This document shows positions 29,405 to 42,597 of a DNA stretch of 64,000 nt, piece by piece. Positions within the stretch are counted from its first letter, which is position 1. Every line of letters begins with the position of its first letter. Below the pieces are notes generated by a model. It ran no database searches. It saw only the letters and a program-made list of their open reading frames with translations, and was not told where the DNA came from. The translations under genes were made by a program, and so were the position numbers. Source of the stretch: Acanthaster planci (lineage: Eukaryota; Echinodermata; Asteroidea; Valvatida; Acanthasteridae); assembly GCF_001949145.1 (NCBI RefSeq), contig NW_019091412.1:370001-434000 (forward strand). The letters run 5' to 3'.

Positions 29405-30106
29405 GTCAACTCGTACCTTGGACAACTCGTACCTCCAGTAAAGACAACTCTTACCTTTGCATACGAGACAACTCGTACATGTACCATTACAGAAATCAGA
29501 GCTTGCTTAAAGCACATTATTATAGTAATTAATTTGAACACTAGGATTTGATTTCTTAAGTCATGTGTTCGTCAGCTAATTTGCTGTTTTGGCTACGATG
29601 CCTTCCCTACATGCCGGTGGGGTGACATTAATGCAAGTTTTATTAAGTACACACCCCCCACCCCAAAAAGTTACAAAACAAAGCCATCATTCCCCCACAA
29701 AATGAAAAAAGTCCAATACCGTTTTCCCATAGCCATAAGAATAGATTGAAGTCCCCCCCCCCAATTTTAGAGTTTATTAAAGGGACCCCCCCTTGAATGT
29801 TAATAAAGAAGTCAAGTTGGTAAACGGTCGGGTCGTTTGACATCCATCACATAAACCGACAGTGCGAACGCCCACGGCAGGCGATATACAGAAAATCATG
29901 CTGCCACTCGGGAACCCCTCTGGGAGATTTATGGAGAGTTTTCCTTGATATGTTTGTCAAATCTGATCTTAAACATACTGAATAGGCAGAGGAAGAAAGT
30001 TAACACCGAACTGGTAACATGAAGGTACGAGTGGTCTTAAGCCAAGGTACGAGTTGCCCAAGGTACGAGTCATCCAATGTACGCGCCGGCCAAGGTACGA
30101 GTTGAC
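29405..30106. mobile_element. Non-autonomous element with iterated inverted termini
   Basis: The left end starts GTCAACTCGTACCTTGG and repeats the CAACTCGTACCT unit about four times up to 29480. The right end, from 30023, carries the reverse complement (CCAAGGTACGAGTTG) about four times and finishes GTTGAC at 30106. The 0.5 kb between has C-rich runs and no coding capacity. Terminal inversion with several subterminal copies of one motif is typical of non-autonomous hAT-like or similar DNA transposons, whose transposase binds the iterated motif. The flanks show no obvious target duplication, so the class is open. It sits between the divergent ALLC and KANSL3 starts. Confidence 0.65.
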
Positions 30107-30789
30107 TCGAAAGCATCTACCTTACTGCACTCCACCTTTTTTAATGGTTCCAAACAATAAGACATTTTGAAAGCTGCCCAGTTGGAGTACCAGATGAAAC
30201 CTCCGTTTGTGCTTCCTGAAGTAAATCTTCCCTTAGACCACAGATGCGCATATGCAGCATATTCGCGTAATGAATGTTTATATTGCTTTGGATACCAGTC
30301 CCTATAATTCCAACTACTGTCGTTAAGAATATGTATAGAGACATCTGGGAAATCTGTGGTCAGGAAACCACACTAATCACATATCGGCTGCATTAGTGTC
30401 ATAACTTCACAATCGTATCTTTGCAAAATGTTCTCACTCCCTGAAGTACTTATTTCTCAAACATCTTAAATGTGTGTAAACGGCTAGCTTGATAACGCAG
30501 GATGCCGCATGCCCTGACATTGCCGCGCCCCCCCCCCACTTCTAAAATGATCGAGCCGCTTATACTTAATTACGCAAGCAAACACACAGGTGCATTCTAA
30601 GAATTACGGAGGGTGCTATCAAAGTTGCATTTTTAGTCATAGTTGTCATAGAAAACAAAGAACTTTTAATTTTCACTTTTAAAGTGCTAGTAAAAGATTG
30701 TGGCAAAGTACATGCTCTCTAGTTCTTCTCAAATTTCTTGCTCAGGTTTACCCAAGTTGATGTCTTAGTGTTGGCTTTTATACCCACCC

Positions 30790-33700
30790 ATGTCTGGCAG
30801 TTCAAACAACAGCATCACTGATCCCAGCCTGCGGGCACGCACCATGTCATCCTTCCTGTACCAATTGTCTGCAAGAGACCGGGAGCTAGACCTTGTCCAC
30901 CTGGATCACTGCTACTCCAAGTCATGGAGTGCACACCCCGACGCCAGCCACGCCAAGCCAGCCCGGTTGCTGTTTGTCCCAAGGACCCTCCGACTTCGCC
31001 AGGACAGACAAAACATTGTGTATGTGTACTTGTTATCGTTTCAACTTGAAATCCTGTTTCAAAATGGATCCATCTTTAATTGTCAGAGTCAACATTCCAG
31101 AAAAAATGTTTAGACTGGATTTTACCACTTGTCGTAAAATTGAATCAAAAATGATTTTCTCTTCACAGTGAACCAGATGTACCAATTGAAGTGGTCACAC
31201 CTTCTCCGTCAAACACCTTGCCGTACGACAGTGGGAGGGCTCACTCTGTCATGAACGAATGCCAGCGGCACGTCAACTTTGCCCGCTCTACAACCTCGGA
31301 AGAGCACACAGACGAAGAATGGGAAAAGAAATTGACCAAGTACACTTCCAGTCAACTTGATTCAGGGGTCAACGTGCCTCCTAAATCTAGACTGAGGGAT
31401 GGTTTACAGTTGGGTTGATCTTGGGAAGGCTTCCAAACTTTATCCATTCTCCATCATATTCTTAGACGGTAACTTATTTTTACATTTCGACTGTTTTGTG
31501 TGACCGAAGGAGAGTTTCTTAATTTAGAATCTGATTTTTCTTTTAAAGAATTGGATGGACCTCTCAGCAGAATAAGCTGTTTGATAAGATCATCAAGCAC
31601 ATGCAGTCAGAACGATTGGCCAGGCTGGCTTACGAAGGGGTGAGTAAGGGTCTGGATTTTAAGTTTCTCAGACTTTCTTCCCTTTAGAATATCTGCCACA
31701 TTTTTTAGCTGGAATCTTTGTCAGGTTTGGAGTCAGAAACTAAATCTTCCCAATTGTTCTCTGTCACTCAGAACCCCAACGAGCCAGTGCTGAGACGCAT
31801 CCATCTGGACAAGTGCGCCAAGAAAGTCCGACGGACACTTGCCTCCATCGGATGGGTAAGATTGGCCACAAAGATCTCCTTTCCCATCCTTTGTAATGTC
31901 TGTAGTGTGCAATCATGTTTTGTTTATTTGCTGTTCATTCAGGATTCCAAGTTAACGCAGTGGTTACACAGTGTTCTAATCGACAACCTTAGCTCCTCCC
32001 TCCTAGCCATTTATCTTGATGTCTTACAGACCTTGAAATCAAAGGTAAGAAACGTCAAGGAAATTCTATCAGTGGAACATAAAAACAGAAAAATTACAAA
32101 TGATTCTATGACATTGTTAATTTCGTCTTTGTAATTTGAAATAAACCTACCACAAAGGCCTTACACTATAGACAGTAGTTTTAAGCAAATTTTCAGTAAT
32201 TTTAAACAAGCAGTTTTGTTTTGTATTGTACGCACGATTGCGAATGTTCCCAGGATTGATATTGTGTCACATTTGATTTGACGAAGGATACCCAGTTATA
32301 AATGAAAAACAGCTGATGTCGTGTTTCATGATTTGAAGTCTGGCTTGAATTGAAAAAGTTAAAGTTAGTTCATTGTTTGCTACTATGTTCTTTCTGGAAT
32401 GTTGATATTTCTGGACTTCTGTTGCTGTATTGTTGAATCTTCAGGTTCCAGCCCTAATTGATAAGATGATCAGCTTGTCCACTTCCTCCAATCGCTGCAG
32501 TGCGGCTAGCTCTGAAGCCTTGATGCTCCTGCTGAAAAGACCTTGGGACCCAGCCGTAGGAGTCCTCAGCCAACACAAGCCGGTAACCCATCCCATCCCA
32601 ACCATCCCCCACAAAAAAGCCCTGATTTCATATACAGACCTGGAAAGTCCACTTTCATGCATTTCCAGAATTTTTCCAGCAAAAACGACAGAGTTCAGAG
32701 TGATCCGATGTGATCTTTCTACAGAAAAAGCTTCCCGGTTCCCCGCTGCTGGTGGTCACGCCCAGTGGCCCTTCGTTCCCCAGCATGCCTACGTCGCGTC
32801 GCATGCGGTTCTGGAACACCCAGCTGGCCAACCTGGGTAAGGTCATCCCCGTCACCACGCACACGGTCAGCGGAGGCAGTGGGGTCAGTATAGCGCAGTG
32901 TCTGGAGCACATGGTTGGGGCTGTGCGCACCAAGGTCATGGAGGTAGGTTATCTTTGATGAAGTAGTCATCTACCTCGCCCGCAAGGATGTCCTATGTTG
33001 GCTTACCGGCAAGCTCTAAGGGTGACCAATGCCAGCATCGCAGAAAACTCACAGATTTGCAGAATTCTTGTCCATATATGTACATACGTGTACTCTCAGT
33101 TCACTCAGAGGTACGTGCACATGGCACATCACCCTTAGAAAGATCAAATAGGAAAACTTTTGAGGGAACAAACTGACCTCAAAATTCTGCAACTGCATGC
33201 TTGCTAACGCAGCCATGAATTTACATCATCTAAATGCAAATGTCCACCAAAGCTGATTCTGGCATTTGCATCGTACTTTTATCCCTCGATAGAGGGGCTT
33301 GTATTCAAACCAGGATTTTTCTGAACTCTCCAGGTATAAGGAGCCATTTAAGCTGAGTTGTTATCACGTTCAATGTTATATCACGTTGTTAGAAGACACT
33401 AAACTCCAGCTAAAAGTATCCTTGATTCTCTCCTTAGTTGAAGAGCCACTTCCCAAATCGACCCATCGTGCTGATTGGCTGGTCTGTAGGAGCATTGGTA
33501 GCCTGCCACGTAAGACACCTTCCCTCTCTTCAAGTTATATTTGAATAAAATCCGGTACACTGAGTTCTTTAAATTCACTTGAACCTAACAATTTGAATTC
33601 TCCATACTAAAAACACTGTTGCTATACCTCGTGATTCAGGGCAACCTTATGCTTACTTACATAAGAGACGCCTTGCACCAATAGACTGTTTTCAATGGAT

Positions 33701-36700
33701 AAGAAGGGCACAAAGGAACCAGTCCATTTCCAGATACAGTGTTCGCTATGTAAAAGCTTGCCCTGAATCACAAGGTGTAGCAACAGTGTCTTTAGTCAGG
33801 GGAATTCACATTGTTATATTTATGTGTTACTGGATAACTCAATGTACCAGATTTCATTCAAATTTAACTCGCCAAAGGCTCATTCGTTAAAGAATTCATG
33901 AAGAAATTCTGAATTATTTTTAATGACGTGACAATGTCTTCATTAGTTTGGTTTTTCTTTGAGGCAGAGGCATATCCTACAGCTGTTCAATGTTCTGATA
34001 AATTTAATCTTGTATATTCAAACTTGCTCCAACAGGTTTCTCTGGTGGAGCATGTAACAGGAGTAGTGTGTCTTGGTTTCCCTGTAATGGGAATCAGTGG
34101 TGCAAGAGGGGTGAGTGGAGTAGTTTTACAGTAGTTGACAACAAGTGCTGAATATATGGTCCATTGATGTTGAAGATCCTGGCATTTTTGTCCAGGAAGA
34201 GTAGTTTGGTTGGACATCAGACATCTTCCATTTCACATCATTTGTCCAAACGAAAGTGGGTGCACATGATACCTTATCAGACGTGGACCAAAAGCACACG
34301 ATGTCCTAACACTTTTTATGTCTTATTTTACCCTGTCATTTGTGTTTGCAGGGAGTCGACGAACCCCTGTTGGATAGCAAGACTCCAACTCTGTTTGTTG
34401 TCGGTCAGGAGTCCAGTGTCTGCACCCAGGACGGCATTGAGAACCTGAGAGAGCAGATGCAGGCGGAGACGGGGCTGGTAGTGGTCGGAGGAGCTGACGA
34501 AAACCTCAGGATGTCCAAGATGAAAAAGAGGAGCGACGGGGTGACACAGAGCATGGTGGATAGATGCATACAGGTGAGGGCCAATAGCAGAAGGAAGGAG
34601 GTTGATGGAGGAGAGTCGATAGGGGTGTGGCTTGGGATGGTTGGCCGCTGTGCAAGCAGACAGCCTCGGTGGTTGGCACTAGCTGCTTGATGTGTTGGCC
34701 TTGCGAACGGTTGCTTGTCTATTGGGCACTTCATGGGCTGGCTTTGCTTGGTTATGTGCTGGTTAACTAGTGAGGTGATTGGTTTCCTTTGTGCTTGGAT
34801 AGGTGCACAGGTAGCTGGCGAGATTGTAAGCAGGCTTACCAGAGACCTCTTAGCACATATGAAGTTGGTATGCAGTGCCCTGAGCTGGTTGCTGTACCTG
34901 CTGTGTGCTGAACAGGTCTAATTGTCAAGTTCTTGCATGTGCAGAGCAGTGCAAATATTTGTATCATGTAGACATTAGTAGATATTGATCCCTGATGACT
35001 AACGTTCTTCAGGATGAAATCAGCGAATTCCTCTGCACTGTCCTGACCTCATCCATGAACGACGGCTTTGACCGGCCAGAGTTTGACCTGGATCACCGCA
35101 AGAAGCGAGAGAAAGAGAAGGAGAAGGAGCGTAAGAAGCGTCTCCACCGGGACTTGTCCCTGGAACTGAAGGGGAGGAAAGCCTCTCCGGCAGGCAGGGG
35201 TCGACGGAATAGCCTGCCAACCATGTCTAGCGAGGTGAGTCCGGACAATCTTCAGCCCAGTTGTGGCAGCTTCTCTCATTTCCCCAGACATGCAACTTTT
35301 TCTCAGAAAGCTGATTTCATCTTTTTATTCGCTGTGACTGCTGCTACCATAGATGAACACTGTACCAAGTCACTTGTTCAGAATTTTTTCATTTTTACTA
35401 ACTTCTGAGTTTCAAACCTGTTTTTCTCAACACCTGCAAGGAATTTGTGCATTCCTTCAATTGGAACTTTCAAACTCTAGTTGAAAACAAGTACCGCTCT
35501 CACTGTGCCTCCAGCTGAACTGGGGTCTTTATTTCCGCCTCTTTCTGTACGTCCCACGGAGGATCTTACTTCATATTCTACCCCACAGAGCCTCTTGAAG
35601 GCCCAGGCAGAGCAAGGCTCTAAACCCAGCCAGTCATCAGGGCCCAGCTTCGGGGAGCAGTATGCCCACTATCTGGCCAGAATGGCTGCTAGTAAGCTGG
35701 ACGCCAAGCTGACTGCAGATGATCGCCCATCCAAAGATGGTAAATACATTTGTACCATTTGAGATTCATCTCATTGCATTTTTATTCACTTAGTGACTAT
35801 GAATTTATGACCTCTTAGAAGGCGGTCTGCAAAATTTAAATACATTGACACTTCCATTTGAAAATTGTCTGGCAAGTTAGAAAAAAAGGACAGTGTTCTC
35901 TACCCCGCAAAAAAAATTTCAATTAAGGAAATCTGCGACATCCCCATTTTTTGCTTTGCTGAAAAAAGGTTGAAAATCTTGTACATCATTCTGGATAACA
36001 GGCAAGGCTGGGTCCAGTGGGTCCTACAAGCGTCGACGCAGTAAGAGCCCCACCAGCTCCAAGCGCAAGCAGATCAAGTTATGCTCCCTTGTTGCCATGG
36101 CAACCATGGCTGCTGCCTCCTCTTCCTCTTCTGCGACTTCCTCTTCCCAAGACTCCAACACCACCCAGGAGGAGCCTGCGTCATCCCAGAGTGGCATCAC
36201 CACTGCAACGGAGTCAGCTCCCACTGCCCTGCGCGGAGCTACGTCTTCCAAGCCCCCCTCCCTGCCGCAGTCGGCCGCTCCCATCCCTTCCTCCACTTCT
36301 CTGGCCGTCTCGGCTCCTCAGCTCTCTGGCCTCTTGCAGAAGACATCAGGCAACACAGGTGGCAAGAGTGTTGCAGTCATCGGTGGGGAAGTGGTCAGTC
36401 CTGTTTCCGTAATTATTTGTACCATTAAACTGAAAGATTTCTTATTGAAATTGTACAATTTTGGGAGGCATATGTAGTTCCTTTAAATGTGCTTAAAGCA
36501 AAAATTTGAGAAAAATTCAAATGTTGGCAGCATTGCAGTTGCGTTGGAAGCTAGAGTCGGGAATGATAAAAGTAATAATTTGAAAGAACAGTGCATATAT
36601 AAATGCCCAGGTGGTTTGTTAACAGTGGTCTGTGCCGTTGAAGGAAAGAAATGAATAGTTCACTGACCTGACTACTAGTGTAGTTCTTAACTGCCTTAGT

Positions 36701-39198
36701 TGTTATCAACAAAAAAGGTGACATATCTGCATCTCTGATGTTTTTAGATGTCCAGAACGATTGTTGAACAAAAAGATCATAAACATCAGAGATTGTTGTG
36801 TTTCCTCGCAGCCACTGACTGTGACATCTGCAGTGACCGCTGCCAAATTGTCAGTGGGATCGGCTTTGTCCTCGAAAGCAGGTAGCGAAGGTGTAGGGAC
36901 CAACAGCTTGACACTAGCACAGCTTCAACAATTGGGAAGTTTGCCCTCAAACATGCCACCAAGCACACTTCTTCAGGTAAAATCAAGCAGAGACACTGTT
37001 CTAAGTTCAAAAATCTCAATGAAGAATTTAAACTTGGAGTGAATTTTGCCCAAACGTGGCAGACTTTTTTGTCTCGTCCATTCTCCATTTATGCCATGAT
37101 AATAACATTGTCACAAAACTACCAATTAATTGATGAATAACTGTTTTTGTGCAAAGCCTATGTTATTCTAATGCATGTACTTTCTAACCAGCAAAATGAA
37201 GTTGGTTTGACTGTTGCTTAATTACAGGGTCTGAATTTCAACATTCAGCAAGACAGCTCAAAATCTCCCACCACAAACCCACCAAACTCCAGTAGTGTGG
37301 ATTCCTCAAGCACCCAAACTAACCAGTCGTTGACAACCGCTAAGGGCAAAGCTCCCAAAATGAGCATGCCCTCGAAGGGAGAACAGCCCGAAACGAGCAG
37401 CGCGACGTCAGCAGAGCAGAGCATAATCACCAGCCAGTTTCAAGCAGCTGTGCAACAAGCCGCTGTGGCCATAGCCGGCAAGATGATGGCCACCTCGGGC
37501 CAGCCACCCAGCAGCAGTTCGCTGGGTGCCTCTCCTAGTACCAACCAGGTGGCCTCCCTGGCTGGCCTTCTCAACATCCCCCAGCTGGTGTCGGCCGCTC
37601 TGAAGACCGTACCGCCAGCTACCACAGACAGCTCGGGCCAGGCCACCTTGAGAGCACTAGAGAGCCTAGCTGAGAGGAATCTTGAGTGTGCTGCCAGTGG
37701 AAAAGATCCTGGGGGATCCACAGGCCAGATTGTCTCACCAGATGTAGCTCTGTTGGGACTCTTTGCTGCTCAAGGGGCGACCTTGACAAGCAAGTCTAGA
37801 GGGTCTTCACAAAGCTCAGTGAGATTGAAGACCACGACTGCTGCGGAATCCCCAGTCACAGCCAAGAACATGGAAATTGACAAACAACATGAGCAAGCCA
37901 TCCAGAAGCTTCAGTTCCACGACTTCCCTCTCACCACCGTCTCTTTGACCTCCTCAGCCTCCATGGGCACAGTCACCAAGGCCAAAATTTTGAAGGACCT
38001 GGAGAAGGGAAATGTGTCTGGCCTGACCACGCTTGAGAAAACTCTCCTCGGCAAACCCACATCAGGGGTTGGACCCTCCCACTCCCAGTCAGCATCAGTC
38101 TATACGAGCTCTTCTGGATTGTCTGCTCAGAGTCTCATCTCAACAACATCATCTCTGACAGCTCCTTCGAGCAAGGTTCCATCACAGGCAGCTACTGCTT
38201 CTACCAGCGCCAAGACTGAGATCAAGCTGACAACAGTTAGCCATACCTCCACTGGATCAACTACCAGCAGGTCTGCTTTAAGCCTTCAGCCCCCAACCTG
38301 TGCTTCCAACAAGGCCATTTCAGGTCTCGTGACCCTGTCCTCTTCATCCGCTGCTGCTGTCAGCACCTTCGGTCGAGGATTTGCCCACTTATCCAGTTCG
38401 TCCAGCCGACTTGCTCTGACAACTAAAGTTGGCACACCTTTGCTGTCCACAAGCTCCAAACTCTCCACCACGTCCAGCACCACTACCCCAGCTAAACCCC
38501 TGACTGAGAAGCCCCTAGCTGGTAAATTTCAACCCACGCATATCCAGCTGGGTAAATTTAGTCTGCAGTCGGGAACTAGAAGTGTTATCTCTGGAGAGGC
38601 AGTACCCAAGTCCCAGTTCACAGGCAGATCATCACCCGTAGTGATCCGATCAGATCCAACTGGAGTGACTGTCAAGAAGGCCATCAACCAGCCCTCAGCT
38701 TTCAAGCCAGCCCCAGTGACCAAAGTCATCTCAGCCACCCAGCCAGGCACAAAGGAGCCACCCTGCCCTGGCTCATTAGCTGAGGTTACCTTAGTCCTGA
38801 CAGCAACTACATGCTCCAAGACAAGCACCACCGAAACAAAGATGACCATGGCACCCTCCATTCATAGAGGCATTACCCCCTCAGATATCTCTGGATCATC
38901 CAAGACACCAACAATGAATCTTCCCAAGGCAACTGATGATGGAGGCAGCAAAGAGGAACACGAGCCGCCGTCTTCATCAAGCTCCAAGACGAGCTTTGGC
39001 GATGCAGGAGGGAAGAGAAAGTCTCCTCCAACTTCTCCAACTTCCTCTTCTCCTTCATCATCACCCAAGACAGTTGGGCCTGGGGGTGATGCTGACAGCA
39101 AGGCCAAGGGGAACCAGGGAACTCTTGCCGCAGCCTACATGTCAACCCGTACACGAAGGGTCCGCACACCTCGACAATATTCCGATTACACAGAGTAA
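30790..39198 (+). CDS. KANSL3: KAT8 regulatory NSL complex subunit 3, complete
   Basis: This nuclear protein is a core subunit of the NSL histone H4 acetyltransferase (MOF/KAT8) complex. Fifteen coding exons join in phase to about 1434 residues: 30790-31019, 31169-31339, 31549-31639, 31772-31855, 31943-32044, 32445-32582, 32725-32943, 33438-33509, 34036-34110, 34352-34573, 35013-35234, 35589-35739, 36002-36393, 36812-36976 and 37228-39198. Family marks include [49 protein letters not shown], the alpha/beta-hydrolase-like core with [45 protein letters not shown], and [14 protein letters not shown] before [13 protein letters not shown]. After a Lys/Arg/Glu coiled stretch in exon 11, exons 12-15 are long low-complexity Ser/Thr/Ala/Pro sequence ending [16 protein letters not shown]. 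The tail is much longer than in human KANSL3. The exon 2 donor (AA|GTACAC) and the exon 13 donor (GTG|GTCAGT, or GTG three bases earlier) are weak. A 5' non-coding exon is possible. Confidence 0.93.
33587..33816. mobile_element. Inverted-repeat MITE in a KANSL3 intron
   Basis: Arms of about 57 bp, 33588-33644 and 33758-33815, are roughly 85% complementary; both end next to ACACTGTTGCTA and CGTGATTCAGGGCAA-type sequence. The element is bounded on each side by TA (TA|ACAATTTGAATT on the left, ACATTGT|TA on the right), the duplication expected for Tc1/mariner-type transposition. The 113-bp centre is non-coding. It lies in the intron between exons 8 and 9. Confidence 0.7.
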
Positions 39199-40837
39199 TG
39201 AAAGGTAGTGTCCGCTACGATCTTAACTCTTTACTTTCCAGATTCGTCATCATTCTCAAATGGGCATTTTTGTCGATTGATGGTAAGCAGTCAATACATA
39301 CACAGTGATACCAAGTTAAACAGTGCCCGTGGTACACCACAGGAACATGAGCTGGAATGCTGTGTATTTTGGAGATCACAGAAGATCCTTGATTACAGGC
39401 ATGCCACCCTTACATCCACCTGTGGGTTAGTTACGTTTATCGAAAGTTCTCATAACTGCATGCAGTCCCTTGGCTTAGTGCACCTGACACTCAGTTGTGT
39501 CTATTTGTCGAAAACCTCCTCTACAAACATCCATTCTCCTCAAAGTTGTCATCATTCAAAATCGGTCAAATGACATTTGATACATGTATGTCTATGTCAT
39601 GTATGTACTGCAGCAGGAGTAGTGGAAGCAATATTTGACTGTCGCTATTTTAACAGCAGGAGGGTGTTTATGAAACTAAAACTGTGCTTTTAAGTGATTG
39701 TTATTTTATGTTTTCATAAAGTATGTTATCATTTTTTTCGGTTTGTTAAGAATTTACGAATGAGACTTGTTATGCCTTGGAACTTCCGACAAGCTTTGAA
39801 ATGTCCGTCTCTGGTTTGCCAGATCTTGGCCAAAGAAAGAGGCAGCTTGATCCAATTTTGACAACAGCTTGCGCTTCTCAGTTGGGCTCGTTCATAATTG
39901 AGTTTCGGTCCGGAGAAGACTTGCCTATCCCCATGCCACATCAGAACAACTGGGAATTTATGGCGTCCAAATGCTGGCTCCTAGCATTCCCGGCTCATAG
40001 TGTCAGCTCTGGCAAATTAGTATGGAATTAATCCGATTTTGTTCTGAAAAGTTGTCCATCTATCAAACTTTTCTCACTAGAGGTTGCTTCCTTTGTAGAG
40101 CCCAATTTCAGGAAGTTGTCATATTTTGGTACATGGTAGTACCCTTGAAATAAACTGATCTGGAGGATGTGAATTATTCAGAGGAAATTTTGACAGGGTG
40201 GAGAAATTTTCTAAGGAAATTGGTCGATGGAGGGTAGCATGAATCCAATAATGTATTGGGATTTCAACTGTCTGGTGGCACAAGGCAGGACTCAGACTGG
40301 GGAAATGTCTGCCCACGTTTGGCTGTCGACTGTTTGTCATTGTCCAGGAGGTCGAGGACTTTGTGTTCAAGTCTTCGTCCTTGCCCACCCCAGTATGAAT
40401 ACGTGCATGCACATCGACCCGCGTCAACTGGTTGAAAACTCAGCTGCTTTCTTTCTGTCAGAACTTTCTGCTTTCAACCTGGAACAAATTCGGATGATTC
40501 TCACATGATATGATTGTATTTGTGCTCAATCACGATAATATCAGATCAATGATTTTATTTACTGTTGCTTTGTGTATGCGCTGTGCTCTGTGTATTTATG
40601 GTTCAAAATAGCCACACCCATGTCCAACCCTAGAGATTATTTTCCAGGTCTAGCCGTGTGTACGTGTGCCTTTCTGGATACATATATTCAGTGGTTGAAT
40701 TATTTGGGAGTTGATCGACTTTGCATAGAGTTTACCGAAGACGATCAACAGCGTGCAAAGCGCAAAGGATTTTCAATTATGCTTGCCAATTAGTGTAGAC
40801 CTTTTTCCAGTGATGTCACGATCATGCCGGACCAATG

Positions 40838-40877
40838 ATGTGTTGTGATGGTAATGTGCACTGTGTTGTGATGGTAA
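40838..40877. repeat. Short tandem duplication
   Basis: GTGTTGTGATGGTAAT occurs twice about 23 bases apart in the presumed KANSL3 3' untranslated region or just downstream. Confidence 0.6.
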
Positions 40878-41506
40878 TCTACCTATTCAAGATAAACTAG
40901 TCAAGCATGCAGCGTTCGCTCGTGCGCTTGCACGTGGTTGAAGCTGCCCGTAGGAATATGTGCGATCACCATGGCCAAGGCAGTCCACACGTGTTGGTAT
41001 TGTTTACATTTAGTCACGTGGGTGAAAAGGGTCTATAGAGGGGGCTGTCAACAAGTTGGACTGCAGAATGTAAATTATGTACATAGCTTTGGATGGAGTT
41101 TTCCCCCTAAAGGAGCCTCAGTTCAGTTCCTATTTATTTGCACTCGTTAAGTCATTTGTACTGGTGGTCCTCACCTGCAGAATATATTGTTCAATCCTTA
41201 CCTCTAGCGTGTTTGTAGAATCATATTTGAAATCAGAGGATATGAGGACAGTAAACAAGAACTGTGTTGTAAATCCAGTGTAGATAGTTTCTATGAGCAA
41301 ACTTCTTGGAGCCTTTTTAAGTTGCATTTTTAGCATGGTTACAGTATCTGCAACTTACTTCTTTAAAGAGTAATGTCCCTTTCATTCTCATTCATCGATA
41401 ATGACCTTCAGTCTTATTCACTGTAAATTATATTTAAAAAAATCTATGTTGTCTTGGAGTGAGCCTAACGACCGCTGTAAAGGTGTTTAAGTGCACAGTT
41501 ACACGT

Positions 41507-41512
41507 AATAAA
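41507..41512 (+). terminator. Candidate poly(A) signal for KANSL3
   Basis: AATAAA lies 2.3 kb after the KANSL3 stop. An earlier AATAAA at 40149-40154 would give a 0.95-kb 3' untranslated region. The whole stretch 39199-41512 lacks other convincing genes. Confidence 0.4.
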
Positions 41513-42239
41513 CCTTAATCTTGTTCACTCACTTAACTTCCAAACAGCTAAGTAGGTTGCTTTTATCTCATAGGTGTGTTTTCTTGCTGTACCTGATGTT
41601 GGAATGTAAGGGTAATTTCGACTGCATTTGTGAGGTTCATTTTAATCTTGGCCGTATTTGAAACAAACGTTTCTGTACGTCAAAAACGTTATGCTAATTA
41701 AGGTGCTCCGTCACACATGCGTGTTAAAATTTCTAAGCAGTCCATTCTGTGGTGCTGGTCTACATTCTCCACTGTCCTTCTTTGTAAGATTTTGAAGGAT
41801 TTTGACACAGACCACCCACATTACGACTACTCTTGTGAAGGATTTAGAACAATCTTAATGTATCAGCAGGATCATAAGAAGAATTTGACTTTTGAATGAC
41901 AAAGTTTGACAGCACCTGAAGGGTTGTTCGTTTTGTTCTTTCATACATTGGCGGGAAAAAAACACCTTTTTTATTGCATTTTGCTGCATCGAGTATCTTG
42001 GGTTCATATTCAAAAAGCATTGATCGAAAAGCGCTCGCCGGGAAATCTACCCTCGCGTAGCGACCAGTCTGTGTAACCAAACTTCGTCTTTCGTCAAATG
42101 TCGGCTTGTGAGCTGGCGATAATGGTCCGCGTCTCTGCCTTCCATGTGCCCGTGCTGTTCGCCCTCACAGCGACGCAGGTGCGTCACACACACGGGACAC
42201 ATAAACTCACCCAAGGGACACCGAGTGAACAAACACCGC

Positions 42240-42597
42240 CGTGACGGGGGAGAGAAAACACAGGGGAGGACACTCTATCCCCGCCAGAGATAGATGCTCC
42301 TTCATAATCTCGAAGACGGGACCCTTTTTTTCCTGGATCCGAGCTCCGGGCGGGGCGAAATCGCTTGCGCGAACTGACTCCGCTAAATGTTTGTTCAGAG
42401 CTAGTGTGTGAAACCCAATTTATGTCTTAAGTTCAGTGTCTCCTATATCGCAGGAGAGCAGGTGTTTTTCTCGAGTCCCCGGTCAGTGTTTTTTTTTCCT
42501 CTCTCGTTCCCCCCCCCGCATCTTCTTGCATCCTCTCTTCCCGGTTAAATTGAAGAGGGACGCTTGAAAACCTTTTATCGGTTTTGGAGAGCAAGTG
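42240..42597 (+). promoter_or_regulatory. GC-rich promoter-like segment with possible 5' leader exon
   Basis: A GC box (GGGCGGGGC near 42350), CpG-rich sequence and C/T tracts lead to AGAGCAAGTG|GTAAGG, a fair splice donor at 42597/42598. No long open frame is present, as for a non-coding first exon. The nearest plus-strand gene with a matching acceptor is Atoh8 (CTACTGTCCCAG before 49625), 7 kb downstream. The pairing is inference. Confidence 0.35.

Noticed and set aside
36002-36477. Several overlapping frames of 90-130 codons in all phases
   Set aside because: They are shadows of the low-complexity Ser/Thr/Ala-rich KANSL3 exon 13, whose phase joins exons 12 and 14.
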